A DNA stretch of 17,317 nt from positions 1 through 17,317 of the forward strand of contig CAZJXA010000057.1 in NCBI GenBank assembly GCA_964549785.1, written 5' to 3'. Made by a program: the position numbers and the translations under genes. This document shows positions 7,117-13,017 of this stretch, piece after piece (position 1 is the stretch's first letter; each line of letters starts with the position of its first letter). Below the pieces are notes generated by a model. The model had not been told where the DNA came from. It searched no databases and saw only the letters and a list, made by a program, of their open reading frames with translations. The DNA comes from JBEIUO01 sp964549785. GTDB lineage: Bacteria; Planctomycetota; Phycisphaerae; Phycisphaerales; UBA1924.

Positions 7117-7508
7117 GTAGTTTGATGGGTTAGAGATTTGAGTTTGCGATTCTGAGTTGAGCACAGGCGAGGACAGGTTGAAGAAACTGTTCTCGCCGCC
7201 CGAAAGGTCCTTGAGCACGTGTGTTCAGGAAACCCTCGGGGAAGACAAATCTGGGATTTCGTGCCCGCGGGTGTGCCGCTGGTGGCGAGATTCCGACATG
7301 CCGAGTCGATTCCGATCCTTCCTCGTCGGGTGCCGCTTGAATAGAGCGGCGGCCGAATCCGGAGAGCCTGCGGGGTGTTGAACACCAGCAAGGCTTCGCC
7401 GGGATTGAGGTTGAGACGGATAGGCAAGGACGGACGACGGCTCTTCTGGCGGTGTGCGCCCCTGAGCCTTGCTCCGTGAGAAGGCGTTTACGACGAGGTT
7501 TCAGACCG
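7117..7508 (+). other. Long rplC-rplD spacer, possibly a leader for the rplD-onward transcript
   Basis: About 390 bases have no convincing gene; frames on both strands here lack recognisable features. Visible structure: a run of four degenerate heptamers (7131-7158), a 6-bp stem GCCGCT/AGCGGC with a 7-base loop (7332-7350), and a perfect 6-1-6 palindrome GGTGTT-G-AACACC (7374-7386). No good -35/-10 pair was found, although rplD would need a promoter if the hairpin at 7088 terminates. Confidence 0.45.
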
Positions 7509-8219
7509 ATGGACGTCCCCGTCTATAGCATGAGCGGCCAAGAGGTCGCCCGAATTTCGATCGATGAGAATTCCCTTGGCGGGACCATCAACGCGGCCCT
7601 GCTCAAGCAGGCGTACGTGATGTACCACGCCAACACTCGTCAGGGCTCGGCCCGGACGAAGAACCGCCACCAGGTGGAGGGTTCGACCAAGAAGATTTAC
7701 AACCAGAAGGGGACGGGCAATGCCCGCCACGGCGACCGCAAAGCCAACCTCTTCAAGGGCGGCGGCCACGGGCATTCCAAGAAGCGGACCCGCGAGGACT
7801 TCCGGCAGGACATGCCCAAGAAGATGCGGCGCAAGGCCAACCGCAACGCCCTGCTCGCCAAACTGCTGGACAACGAGGTCCGGATCATCGATTCGATCGT
7901 GTTTTCAGAGGCCAAGACCAAGGCCTTTGAGCAGTTCCTGGCGGCTATCAAGGTCGATAAGTCGGCTCTGATCGCGCTCCCCGCCGACCTTGATGCGTCC
8001 CTGAACGCCCGCCTTTCCGGGCGCAACGTCACGACGATCACGATGGTCCCACCGGAGCAGTTGACGGCGTTCACGATGCTGAACCACCGCTACATCGTAA
8101 TCGGCAAGGGCGAACTCGAGTCGTGGCTTCAGGGCCCGGGCTCGCAGACCGGCAAGGCCGCCAAGGTCACGCCGATGGGCCGCAAGCCCGCAACGAACAC
8201 TGAGGAGGCCTCCAAGTGA
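7509..8219 (+). CDS. rplD: Large-subunit ribosomal protein L4
   Basis: The 236-residue L4 binds 23S rRNA domain I and lines the exit tunnel with a long loop; in E. coli it also represses the S10 operon. Signatures: an N-terminal M-DVPVYSMSGQEV, the tunnel loop with NQKGTGNARHG (65-75) and KGGGHGHSKK (83-92), and a helical block KMRRKANRNALLAKLLDN (105-122), then a Rossmann-like C-terminal half ending ITMVPPEQLTAFTMLNHRYI. In E. coli the loop reads QKGTGRAR; here Asn71 replaces the first Arg. About 25 extra residues follow the core at the C-terminus. The ATG at 7509 starts the family N-terminus; an in-frame upstream extension to 7452 looks non-coding. The TGA overlaps the rplW start, so the two are translationally coupled. 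Confidence 0.96.
   Translation: MDVPVYSMSGQEVARISIDENSLGGTINAALLKQAYVMYHANTRQGSARTKNRHQVEGSTKKIYNQKGTGNARHGDRKANLFKGGGHGHSKKRTREDFRQDMPKKMRRKANRNALLAKLLDNEVRIIDSIVFSEAKTKAFEQFLAAIKVDKSALIALPADLDASLNARLSGRNVTTITMVPPEQLTAFTMLNHRYIVIGKGELESWLQGPGSQTGKAAKVTPMGRKPATNTEEASK
8203..8208 (+). promoter_or_regulatory. Shine-Dalgarno for rplW inside rplD
   Basis: AGGAGG, a perfect anti-16S match, sits 7 bases before the GTG at 8216. It supports GTG as the true rplW start and the GTGA overlap with the rplD stop. Confidence 0.8.
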
Positions 8220-8506
8220 GTGCGAACGTAGACCATATTTACATCATCAAGAAGCCGCTTCTTTCCGAGAAGTCGACCTACGCCATGAACGAGCAGAAGC
8301 GTTACACGTTCGTGGTGGACCCGCGGGCCTCCAAGACCGAGATCAAAGAAGCTATCCAGGCGATCTATAAGGTCCGTGTCACGGCCATCAATACCCAGAT
8401 CCGTAAGGGCAAGCACCGCCGTCTGAAGTACGGCGAGGTGCAGGAGCCCACGATCAAGCGGGCGACTGTCCGCCTGCACGCCCAGGATGTCATCGAGTTG
8501 TTCTAA
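8216..8506 (+). CDS. rplW: Large-subunit ribosomal protein L23
   Basis: The 96-residue L23 lies at the nascent-chain tunnel exit and is the docking site for trigger factor and SRP in characterised bacteria. Signatures: IIKKPLLSEKSTYAM (10-24), YTFVVDPRASKTEIKEAIQA followed by IYKVRV (30-55), a short loop RKGKHRRLKYG (63-73), and KRATVRLHAQDVIELF at the end. It starts with GTG, overlapping the rplD stop as GTGA, and has a perfect Shine-Dalgarno. Length and core are ordinary. Confidence 0.96.
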   Translation: MSANVDHIYIIKKPLLSEKSTYAMNEQKRYTFVVDPRASKTEIKEAIQAIYKVRVTAINTQIRKGKHRRLKYGEVQEPTIKRATVRLHAQDVIELF

Positions 8507-8542
8507 GGTTTCGCGTTTCACGAATCCACCGAGTCTGAATCC

Positions 8543-8570
8543 ATCAAGCGGGTCCTCAACCCTGTTTGAT
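8543..8570 (+). promoter_or_regulatory. Hairpin upstream of rplB
   Basis: ATCAAGCGGG (8543-8552) pairs with CCCTGTTTGAT (8560-8570): ten pairs including one G-T wobble, with one bulged T, around a 7-base loop. It ends a few bases before the AGGAAG ribosome binding site of rplB. No T-run follows, so it is not an intrinsic terminator. It might affect mRNA stability or rplB translation. Confidence 0.4.
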
Positions 8571-8587
8571 CCGCAGGAAGAAGAATC

Positions 8588-9445
8588 ATGCCCATCCGCA
8601 TCTATAAGCCGACGTCCGCGGGCCGCCGAAATGCGTCGGTGAACATGCACACCGAGGTCACCAAGGACCGGCCCGAGAAGAGCCTGCTGGCCCCCCGCCC
8701 CAAGAGCGGTGGCCGTAACTTCAGCGGCAAGGTCACCAGCCGAGGCATCGGCGGCGGCGTCAAGAAAATGTACCGCCTCATCGACTTCAAGCGGAAGGAC
8801 CGCGGCGGCATCGAGGGCAAGGTGACGGGGATCGAATACGATCCCAACCGCTCGTGCCACATCGCGCTGGTGCAGTACTCCGACGGGGTGAAGCGTTACA
8901 TCCTCTCGCCGGCCGGGCTCAAGGCCGGTGATTCGATCATCAGCCACAAGGACAAGGCCGCGGAACCGAACATCGGCAACGCGATGGCCCTGCGGTTCAT
9001 CCCCACCGGCCTGGATGTTCACTGCGTCGAGTTGGTTCCGGGTCGCGGCGGGCAGATGTGCCGTTCGGCGGGCTCTTACGCCAAACTCACGAACAAAGAA
9101 GACGAATTCGCAACGCTGATGCTGCCTTCGGGCGAGACCCGGCGCGTGCCGCTCGATTCGATGGCGACCATCGGGCAGGTCGGCAATGCCGACCACCGTC
9201 TGCGGAAGCTCGGAAAGGCCGGTCTGTGGCGTCTGATGGGTCATCGCCCCATCACCCGCGGCATGGCGAAGTCTCACCACGCCCATCCGTTGGGCGGTGG
9301 TTCGGGTCGCAGCAAGGGCGGACGCCCACCCTGCGGACCCACCGGCGTCTTGGCCAAGGGCGGCAACACCCGTAACCGCAAGCAGTATTCCAGCAAGTTG
9401 ATCATCCGTCGCCGCATGAGCAAGCGGCACGGCCAGAAGAAGTAA
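8588..9445 (+). CDS. rplB: Large-subunit ribosomal protein L2
   Basis: The 285-residue L2 helps shape the peptidyl-transferase region, bridges the subunits (B7b) and is one of the most conserved ribosomal proteins. Family features: an N-terminal PIRIYKPTSAGRRN, KSLLAPRPKSGGRNFSGKVT, IEYDPNRSCHIALVQYSDG (82-100), the strand KRYILSPAGLKAGD, LVPGRGGQMCRSAGSYAKL (149-167), and the C-terminal basic block IIRRRMSKRHGQKK. The segment at 224-241 reads RGMAKSHHAHPLGGGSGR where E. coli has RGTAMNPVDHPHGGGEGR: the functionally studied His (E. coli H229) is kept as H233, but M, N, P, V, D, the second H and E are all changed. An AGGAAG precedes the ATG at 8588. A repeat array with an assembly gap follows. 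Confidence 0.96.
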   Translation: MPIRIYKPTSAGRRNASVNMHTEVTKDRPEKSLLAPRPKSGGRNFSGKVTSRGIGGGVKKMYRLIDFKRKDRGGIEGKVTGIEYDPNRSCHIALVQYSDGVKRYILSPAGLKAGDSIISHKDKAAEPNIGNAMALRFIPTGLDVHCVELVPGRGGQMCRSAGSYAKLTNKEDEFATLMLPSGETRRVPLDSMATIGQVGNADHRLRKLGKAGLWRLMGHRPITRGMAKSHHAHPLGGGSGRSKGGRPPCGPTGVLAKGGNTRNRKQYSSKLIIRRRMSKRHGQKK

Positions 9446-9450
9446 GTCCG

Positions 9451-9645
9451 AGGCATCAGGCATCAGGCATCNNNNNNNNNNNNNNNNNNNNNNNNNNNNN
9501 NNNNNNNNNNNNNNNNNNNNNNNNNNNNNNNNNNNNNNNNNNNNNNNNNNNNNNNNNNNNNNNNNNNNNNNAGGCATCAGGCATCAGGCATCGGGGGCTA
9601 GGCACTAGGGATCAGGTACTAGGCACTAGGAAAGACCAAGGCATC
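9451..9645. repeat. Degenerate heptamer array with an assembly gap
   Basis: Three exact AGGCATC units (9451-9471) run into 100 N and three more emerge (9572-9592). They are followed in phase by GGGGGCT, AGGCACT, AGGGATC, AGGTACT, AGGCACT (9593-9627) and one more AGGCATC at 9639-9645. The round 100-N length is a placeholder, so the copy number is unknown. The array fills most of the rplB-rpsS spacer. Degenerate heptamer arrays resemble the STRR sequences described in cyanobacteria; function is unknown. Confidence 0.85.
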
Positions 9646-9676
9646 GAGCAAGACAGCAGGCAAGGAAGATTACAGC

Positions 9677-9976
9677 ATGGGACGCAGCCTCAAGAAGGGA
9701 CCGTATGTCGATGAGAAGCTCTTCCTCAAGGTGGAGAAACTCAACACGAATCGCCGCAAGGAGGCGATCAAGACGTGGGCCCGCCGCAGCACCATCGTGC
9801 CCGAATTCGTCGGACACACGTTCAAGGTGCACAACGGCCGCGTCTTCCTCGATGTGTTCGTGACCGAGGACATGGTGGGGCACAAGCTGGGTGAGTTCAG
9901 CATCACCCGGACGTTCAAGGGCCACACCAACAAGAAGGAAGGCCTCGCCGCGGGCGATGCCAAGACCGGCGGCTAG
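9677..9976 (+). CDS. rpsS: Small-subunit ribosomal protein S19
   Basis: The 99-residue S19 sits in the 30S head, contacts S13 and takes part in the intersubunit bridge to the central protuberance. Signatures: MGRSLKKGPYVDEKLFLKVE at the start, KTWARRSTIVPEFVG (33-47), KVHNGRVFLDVFVTEDMVGH followed by KLGEFSITRTFKGH (50-83). It is about 7 residues longer than E. coli S19 owing to a Gly/Ala/Lys tail. The ATG at 9677 follows AAGGA about ten bases upstream. The TAG stop lies within a 13-bp tandem repeat. Confidence 0.97.
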   Translation: MGRSLKKGPYVDEKLFLKVEKLNTNRRKEAIKTWARRSTIVPEFVGHTFKVHNGRVFLDVFVTEDMVGHKLGEFSITRTFKGHTNKKEGLAAGDAKTGG

Positions 9977-10002
9977 GACCGGCGGCTAGGACGGGCGGCT
10001 AC
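9964..10002 (+). repeat. 13-bp tandem repeat across the rpsS stop codon
   Basis: GACCGGCGGCTAG occurs at 9964-9976 and 9977-9989, followed by a third copy GACGGGCGGCTAC (9990-10002) with two differences. The first copy encodes the last residues and TAG stop of S19. Because 13 is not a multiple of 3 and the extra copies lie after the stop, they do not change the protein. Confidence 0.9.
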
Positions 10003-10133
10003 GCCGGCACCCTCGCGCGGGGCGGATGCCGTGAACGGTTCGGGCGGAAACGGTTGAGATAGATCAGGTAACACACTCGTCCCCGGCTTGGTCGAACAGG
10101 CAGCCCGGACGGGGCTAGAGAAGGGTAGATGCC

Positions 10134-10679
10134 GTGAAGATTCGAGGCAGCAAACTCAAATCGCTTTCCGAGGCCGCGGGCCTCAGCGTCGACCAATTGG
10201 CGCAAGGGCTCGCCGAGCCGGGGTTCCCGGTTGACCGGGCGGCCTCAGCGCTCTCCAACTGGATGCGCGGCAACGATCACCCCCGTTGCACCCGCAAACT
10301 GATCGTCCGGATCGCGGAGCTGCTGCGGGTGCCTTCGAAGGACCTGTCACGCTTCACGAGCCAGGTCATGCACCATCGCGGCAGCCCCCGGAAGGCCCGC
10401 TTGGTCGCGGACCTCATTCGTGGCAAAACGGTTGAGGAGGCCATGAACCTGCTCTCGTTCACTCCGAAGCGGGCGGCCCTGAATATCAAGAAGGCGCTGA
10501 CCGCGGCCCGCGAGGAAGCCATCAACGCCGACGCGGATGTCACCCGTCTGTTCGTCGCGGAGAGCCGGGTTGACGAAGGCCCGCGTCTCAAGCGTTTCCA
10601 GCCGAAGGACCGCGGCCGGGCCCATCCGATTATCAAATGCTTCAGCCACATCACGGTGGGCGTCGAGGAGAAGAACTAA
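10134..10679 (+). CDS. rplV: Ribosomal protein L22 with an N-terminal helix-turn-helix-like domain
   Basis: The protein has 181 residues against about 110 for normal L22. Residues about 75-181 are a typical L22: HHRGSPRKARLVADLIRGKT (80-99), LLSFTPKRAALNIKKAL, RVDEGPRLKRFQPKDRGRAH (145-164; the tunnel hairpin) and IIKCFSHITVGVEE. L22 spans 23S rRNA domains and its hairpin lines the exit tunnel. Residues 1-74 are extra and resemble a Cro/C1 (XRE) fold: SEAAGLSVDQLAQGL, then AASALSNWMRGNDHP and IVRIAELLRVPSKDLSRF. The N-terminal domain is supported by the GTG start at 10134 with AGAAGGG upstream and by the absence of a stop or a ribosome site before the L22 core; the internal Met79 would clip the core. 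The TAA abuts the rpsC ATG with no gap. DNA binding, rRNA binding or feedback control by the extra domain are all possible and untested. Confidence 0.93.
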   Translation: MKIRGSKLKSLSEAAGLSVDQLAQGLAEPGFPVDRAASALSNWMRGNDHPRCTRKLIVRIAELLRVPSKDLSRFTSQVMHHRGSPRKARLVADLIRGKTVEEAMNLLSFTPKRAALNIKKALTAAREEAINADADVTRLFVAESRVDEGPRLKRFQPKDRGRAHPIIKCFSHITVGVEEKN

Positions 10680-11381
10680 ATGGGACAAAAAACCCAGCCA
10701 TTCGGATTCCGGCTCGGCATCACGGAAGCGCACCGCAGCCGCTGGTACGCCCCGAAGGCCCTTTACGGTGAACTCTTGGTCGAAGACCAGAAGATCCGCA
10801 AGTGGCTCGACAAGCGTCTGAACCGCAGGCCCCCAAATGCCGCCGTTTCCGATATCCATATCGAGCGCACCCGCGAAGAGCTCAAGATCATCATCAAGAC
10901 TGCCCGTCCGGGTCTCGTGATCGGGCCCAAGGGGGCCGAGGTCGAGCGGATGACCGAGGAACTCCAGTACATGACCGGCCGCAAGGTCGCGATTTCGATC
11001 ATCGAGATCAAGAACGCCGACCTTGATGCCCAGTTGATCGGCGAGGCCGTGGGCGAGCAGTTGATCAAGCGGGCGAGTTTCCGGCGGGTCGTCAAGATGA
11101 AGTGCGACGCCGCGATGGCGGCGGGCGCCAAGGGTGTGAAGATCCAGTGCTCGGGTCGCCTGGGTGGGGCCGAAATGAGCCGGACTCTGGCGGTGCGGCT
11201 GGGTTCGCTGCCGCTTTCGACCCTTCAGGCGCAGGTTGAGTACGGCTTTGCGGAAGCCTTCACCACGTACGGCGCGATCGGCGTCAAGGTGTGGGTTTAC
11301 AAGGGTTTGTACAGCACCGAACGAACGGAAGAAGAAAGCAACGCAGCCGGCGGACGGGCACGCGCCCGCGGCCGGAAGTAA
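10680..11381 (+). CDS. rpsC: Small-subunit ribosomal protein S3
   Basis: The 233-residue S3 lies at the mRNA entry tunnel with S4 and S5. Signatures: MGQKTQPFGFRLGITEAHRS (1-20), a KH domain around ARPGLVIGPKGAEVERMTEE (75-94), and the C-terminal S3 domain with FRRVVKM, GAKGVKIQCSGRLGGAEMSR and YGFAEAFTTYGAIGVKVWVY followed by KG. Length equals E. coli S3. The ATG starts immediately after the rplV stop (TAAATG), implying coupled translation. The tail is rich in Arg, Gly and Ala, which is usual for the family. Confidence 0.97.
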   Translation: MGQKTQPFGFRLGITEAHRSRWYAPKALYGELLVEDQKIRKWLDKRLNRRPPNAAVSDIHIERTREELKIIIKTARPGLVIGPKGAEVERMTEELQYMTGRKVAISIIEIKNADLDAQLIGEAVGEQLIKRASFRRVVKMKCDAAMAAGAKGVKIQCSGRLGGAEMSRTLAVRLGSLPLSTLQAQVEYGFAEAFTTYGAIGVKVWVYKGLYSTERTEEESNAAGGRARARGRK

Positions 11382-11473
11382 TCGGCGGCGCAAGGAAGCA
11401 TTTTTAGGACCTCGTAGGATTTTCAGTTTCGGCGCGACGGCGGCGTTCGCCCGGGCAATGTGGAGTGTGATCG

Positions 11474-11893
11474 ATGGCGTTGATGCCGAAACGAGTGAAG
11501 TTCCGCAAGGAGATGCGGCGTGTCCGGGATCGCAAGGCGACCAAGGGCAACTACGTCGCCTACGGCGACTACGGGCTGCAGTCGCTGGACGCGGGCTGGC
11601 TGCCCGGCAACGTCATCGAGGCGGGCCGCATCGCCGCCCAGCACTATCTCAAGCGCGAAGGCAAGTTGTTCATCCGGGTCTTCCCGGACAAGCCCATCAG
11701 CAAGAAGCCGCTCGAAACGCGGATGGGAACGGGCAAGGCTGAGGTCGATTACTGGGCGGCCCGCATCAAGCCCGGCACCATGTTGATGGAGATCGCCGGC
11801 GTGCCGGAAGCGACGGCCAAGTTGGCCTTCGTGCGTGTGGCGATGAAGATGCCGATGAAATGCCGCTTCGTCGGTCGTCGGGTGCGGGTGTGA
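11474..11893 (+). CDS. rplP: Large-subunit ribosomal protein L16
   Basis: The 139-residue L16 organises the A-site region of the 50S and touches A-site tRNA. Signatures: MPKRVKFRKEMRR (4-16), the loop LQSLDAGWLPGNVIEAGRIA, KLFIRVFPDKPISKKPLETR followed by MGTGKAEVDYWAARIKPG. The Arg in ETRMGTGK corresponds to E. coli R81, the site hydroxylated by RoxA. The ATG at 11474 adds three residues before the family start at Met4 (11483), which is the alternative. A 92-base spacer separates it from rpsC. Confidence 0.96.
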   Translation: MALMPKRVKFRKEMRRVRDRKATKGNYVAYGDYGLQSLDAGWLPGNVIEAGRIAAQHYLKREGKLFIRVFPDKPISKKPLETRMGTGKAEVDYWAARIKPGTMLMEIAGVPEATAKLAFVRVAMKMPMKCRFVGRRVRV

Positions 11894-11955
11894 TATCGGG
11901 GTTTCGGTTTTCGCGATCGGATCGGGCCGCTTTTAACGCCCAATGGAAATGAATC

Positions 11956-12498
11956 ATGACCGGTGAAGAATCCAGGAAATTGAAAGACGCCGAGATCAAG
12001 TCCGAGTTGGCGAGCAAGCGCAACCGTCTGTTTGACCTCCGCAGCAAGACGGTGACCGAGAAGGTTGACGACCACGGCGCGTTCCGGCGCGAACGGCGCG
12101 ACATCGCCCGTCTTTTGACGGAGCGTCGGGCCCGACAGATCAAGAGCGAGACTGCGGCCGCAGGCCCGGACACGAAGCCGAGCACCGAGGTCGGGTCGAC
12201 CCCGTCTGCCAAGCCGACCCGAACCCCGCCCCGCCACGGGATGGGAAAAATGATCGGTAAGACGTCGGCCCGAATGTCTGGAAAGGCGCCCGGTAAACTG
12301 TCGGGGCAGGCCTCGGCCAGGGCGGCCGCCAAGACCGAGGCAAAGGCCGAAGGAAAATCGGGCAAGCCGGTCGCGAAGGCCCGCGCCGCCAAATCTTCAG
12401 CCAAATCTTCGGCCCCATCGGCCGGGAAGCAAACCGAGAAAGTGGCGGCCGTTCCGGCCGCAAAGAAGTCGGCGAAGAAGCCCGCTAAGACGACGTAA
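11956..12498 (+). CDS. rpmC: Ribosomal protein L29 with a long Lys/Ala-rich tail
   Basis: Normal L29 has about 63-70 residues; this one has 180. Residues 1-63 are a clear L29: SRKLKDAEIKSELASKRNRL, then FDLRSKTV and the conserved RRERRDIARLLTERRARQ (44-61). L29 is a small helical protein at the rim of the exit tunnel and contacts SRP in characterised ribosomes. Residues about 64-180 form a low-complexity Lys/Ala/Ser/Pro tail, probably disordered and very basic, reminiscent of histone H1 tails. From residue 100 it has a degenerate period of eight: IGKTSARM, SGKAPGKL, SGQASARA, AAKTEAKA, EGKSGKPV and so on. The frame is clean, with no sign of frameshift, and codon use resembles the neighbours. 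The ATG at 11956 begins at the family start. Confidence 0.93.
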   Translation: MTGEESRKLKDAEIKSELASKRNRLFDLRSKTVTEKVDDHGAFRRERRDIARLLTERRARQIKSETAAAGPDTKPSTEVGSTPSAKPTRTPPRHGMGKMIGKTSARMSGKAPGKLSGQASARAAAKTEAKAEGKSGKPVAKARAAKSSAKSSAPSAGKQTEKVAAVPAAKKSAKKPAKTT

Positions 12499-12613
12499 AG
12501 TGGATGTTTTTCGAGGGGACGTTCCAAAGGGCGGGACGCGGAACCCCAACTGACAGAAGTGACGGACGCCGGGATGTAGAGCCGGCCAGGACCGATTAGG
12601 AAACGAGCGAATT

Positions 12614-12949
12614 ATGCCTCAGAGCACCACAGAGAAGAGCGACGTCAAGGGGATCAAGGTCGGCGTCGTCGAATCCGACAAGCGGACGCGGACGCGCACC
12701 GTCGTCCTCGGCTACTTCTCGAAGCACGCGAAATACGGCAAGTACATCCGTCAGCGAACCGTGTTGCAGGTCGATGACCCCGAGGGCGCGTCCAAGACGG
12801 GCGACGTGGTCGAGGTGGCCCCATGCCGTCCGGTGAGCAAGTCCAAGAGTTGGAAGTTGGTGCGGGTCGTCGAGAAGCGGGCCGACGTGGCCGCGGCGGT
12901 GGCGAGCGCGAAGACGGTGGCCCAAGTCGAGTCGGTTTCCAAGAAATGA
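12614..12949 (+). CDS. rpsQ: Small-subunit ribosomal protein S17
   Basis: This 111-residue protein is an OB-fold primary binder of 16S rRNA. Signatures: KGIKVGVVESDKRTRTRTVV (12-31), HAKYGKYIRQRTVLQVDDPE (38-57), KTGDVVEVAPCRPVSKSKSW followed by KLVRVVEK (61-88). E. coli S17 has 84 residues; here about ten extra at the N-terminus and a 23-residue Ala/Val/Lys tail (ADVAAAVASAKTV...) account for the difference. The ATG at 12614 has AGGA about a dozen bases upstream. It closes the S10 half of the cluster; rplN follows after 68 bases, with no terminator between, so S10 and spc genes are probably one unit. Confidence 0.96.
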   Translation: MPQSTTEKSDVKGIKVGVVESDKRTRTRTVVLGYFSKHAKYGKYIRQRTVLQVDDPEGASKTGDVVEVAPCRPVSKSKSWKLVRVVEKRADVAAAVASAKTVAQVESVSKK

Positions 12950-13017
12950 CCCACGCCCGCCCGGCCTTCCTTTGAGGAGGGGCGTGCGAGCGGTTGAAAG
13001 TGAAGGCAGGTTTCGTC

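Noticed and set aside
6969..7427. 152-codon - strand frame in the rplC-rplD spacer, and a 74-codon + strand frame at 7157-7381
   Set aside because: The first overlaps the end of rplC antisense; neither has a ribosome site or recognisable family features.
8129..9577. 482-codon - strand frame opposite rplW and rplB
   Set aside because: Its first part is translated from the N gap and the rest is antisense to certain ribosomal genes.
9451..9645. CRISPR array
   Set aside because: The units are 7 bases long with no spacers; it is a simple tandem repeat.
10128..10139. ATG at 10129 as the rplV start
   Set aside because: It reads ATG CCG TGA and stops at once; the GTG at 10134 is in the L22 frame.
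10347..11393. 348-codon - strand frame opposite rplV and rpsC
   Set aside because: Antisense shadow of two certain ribosomal genes.
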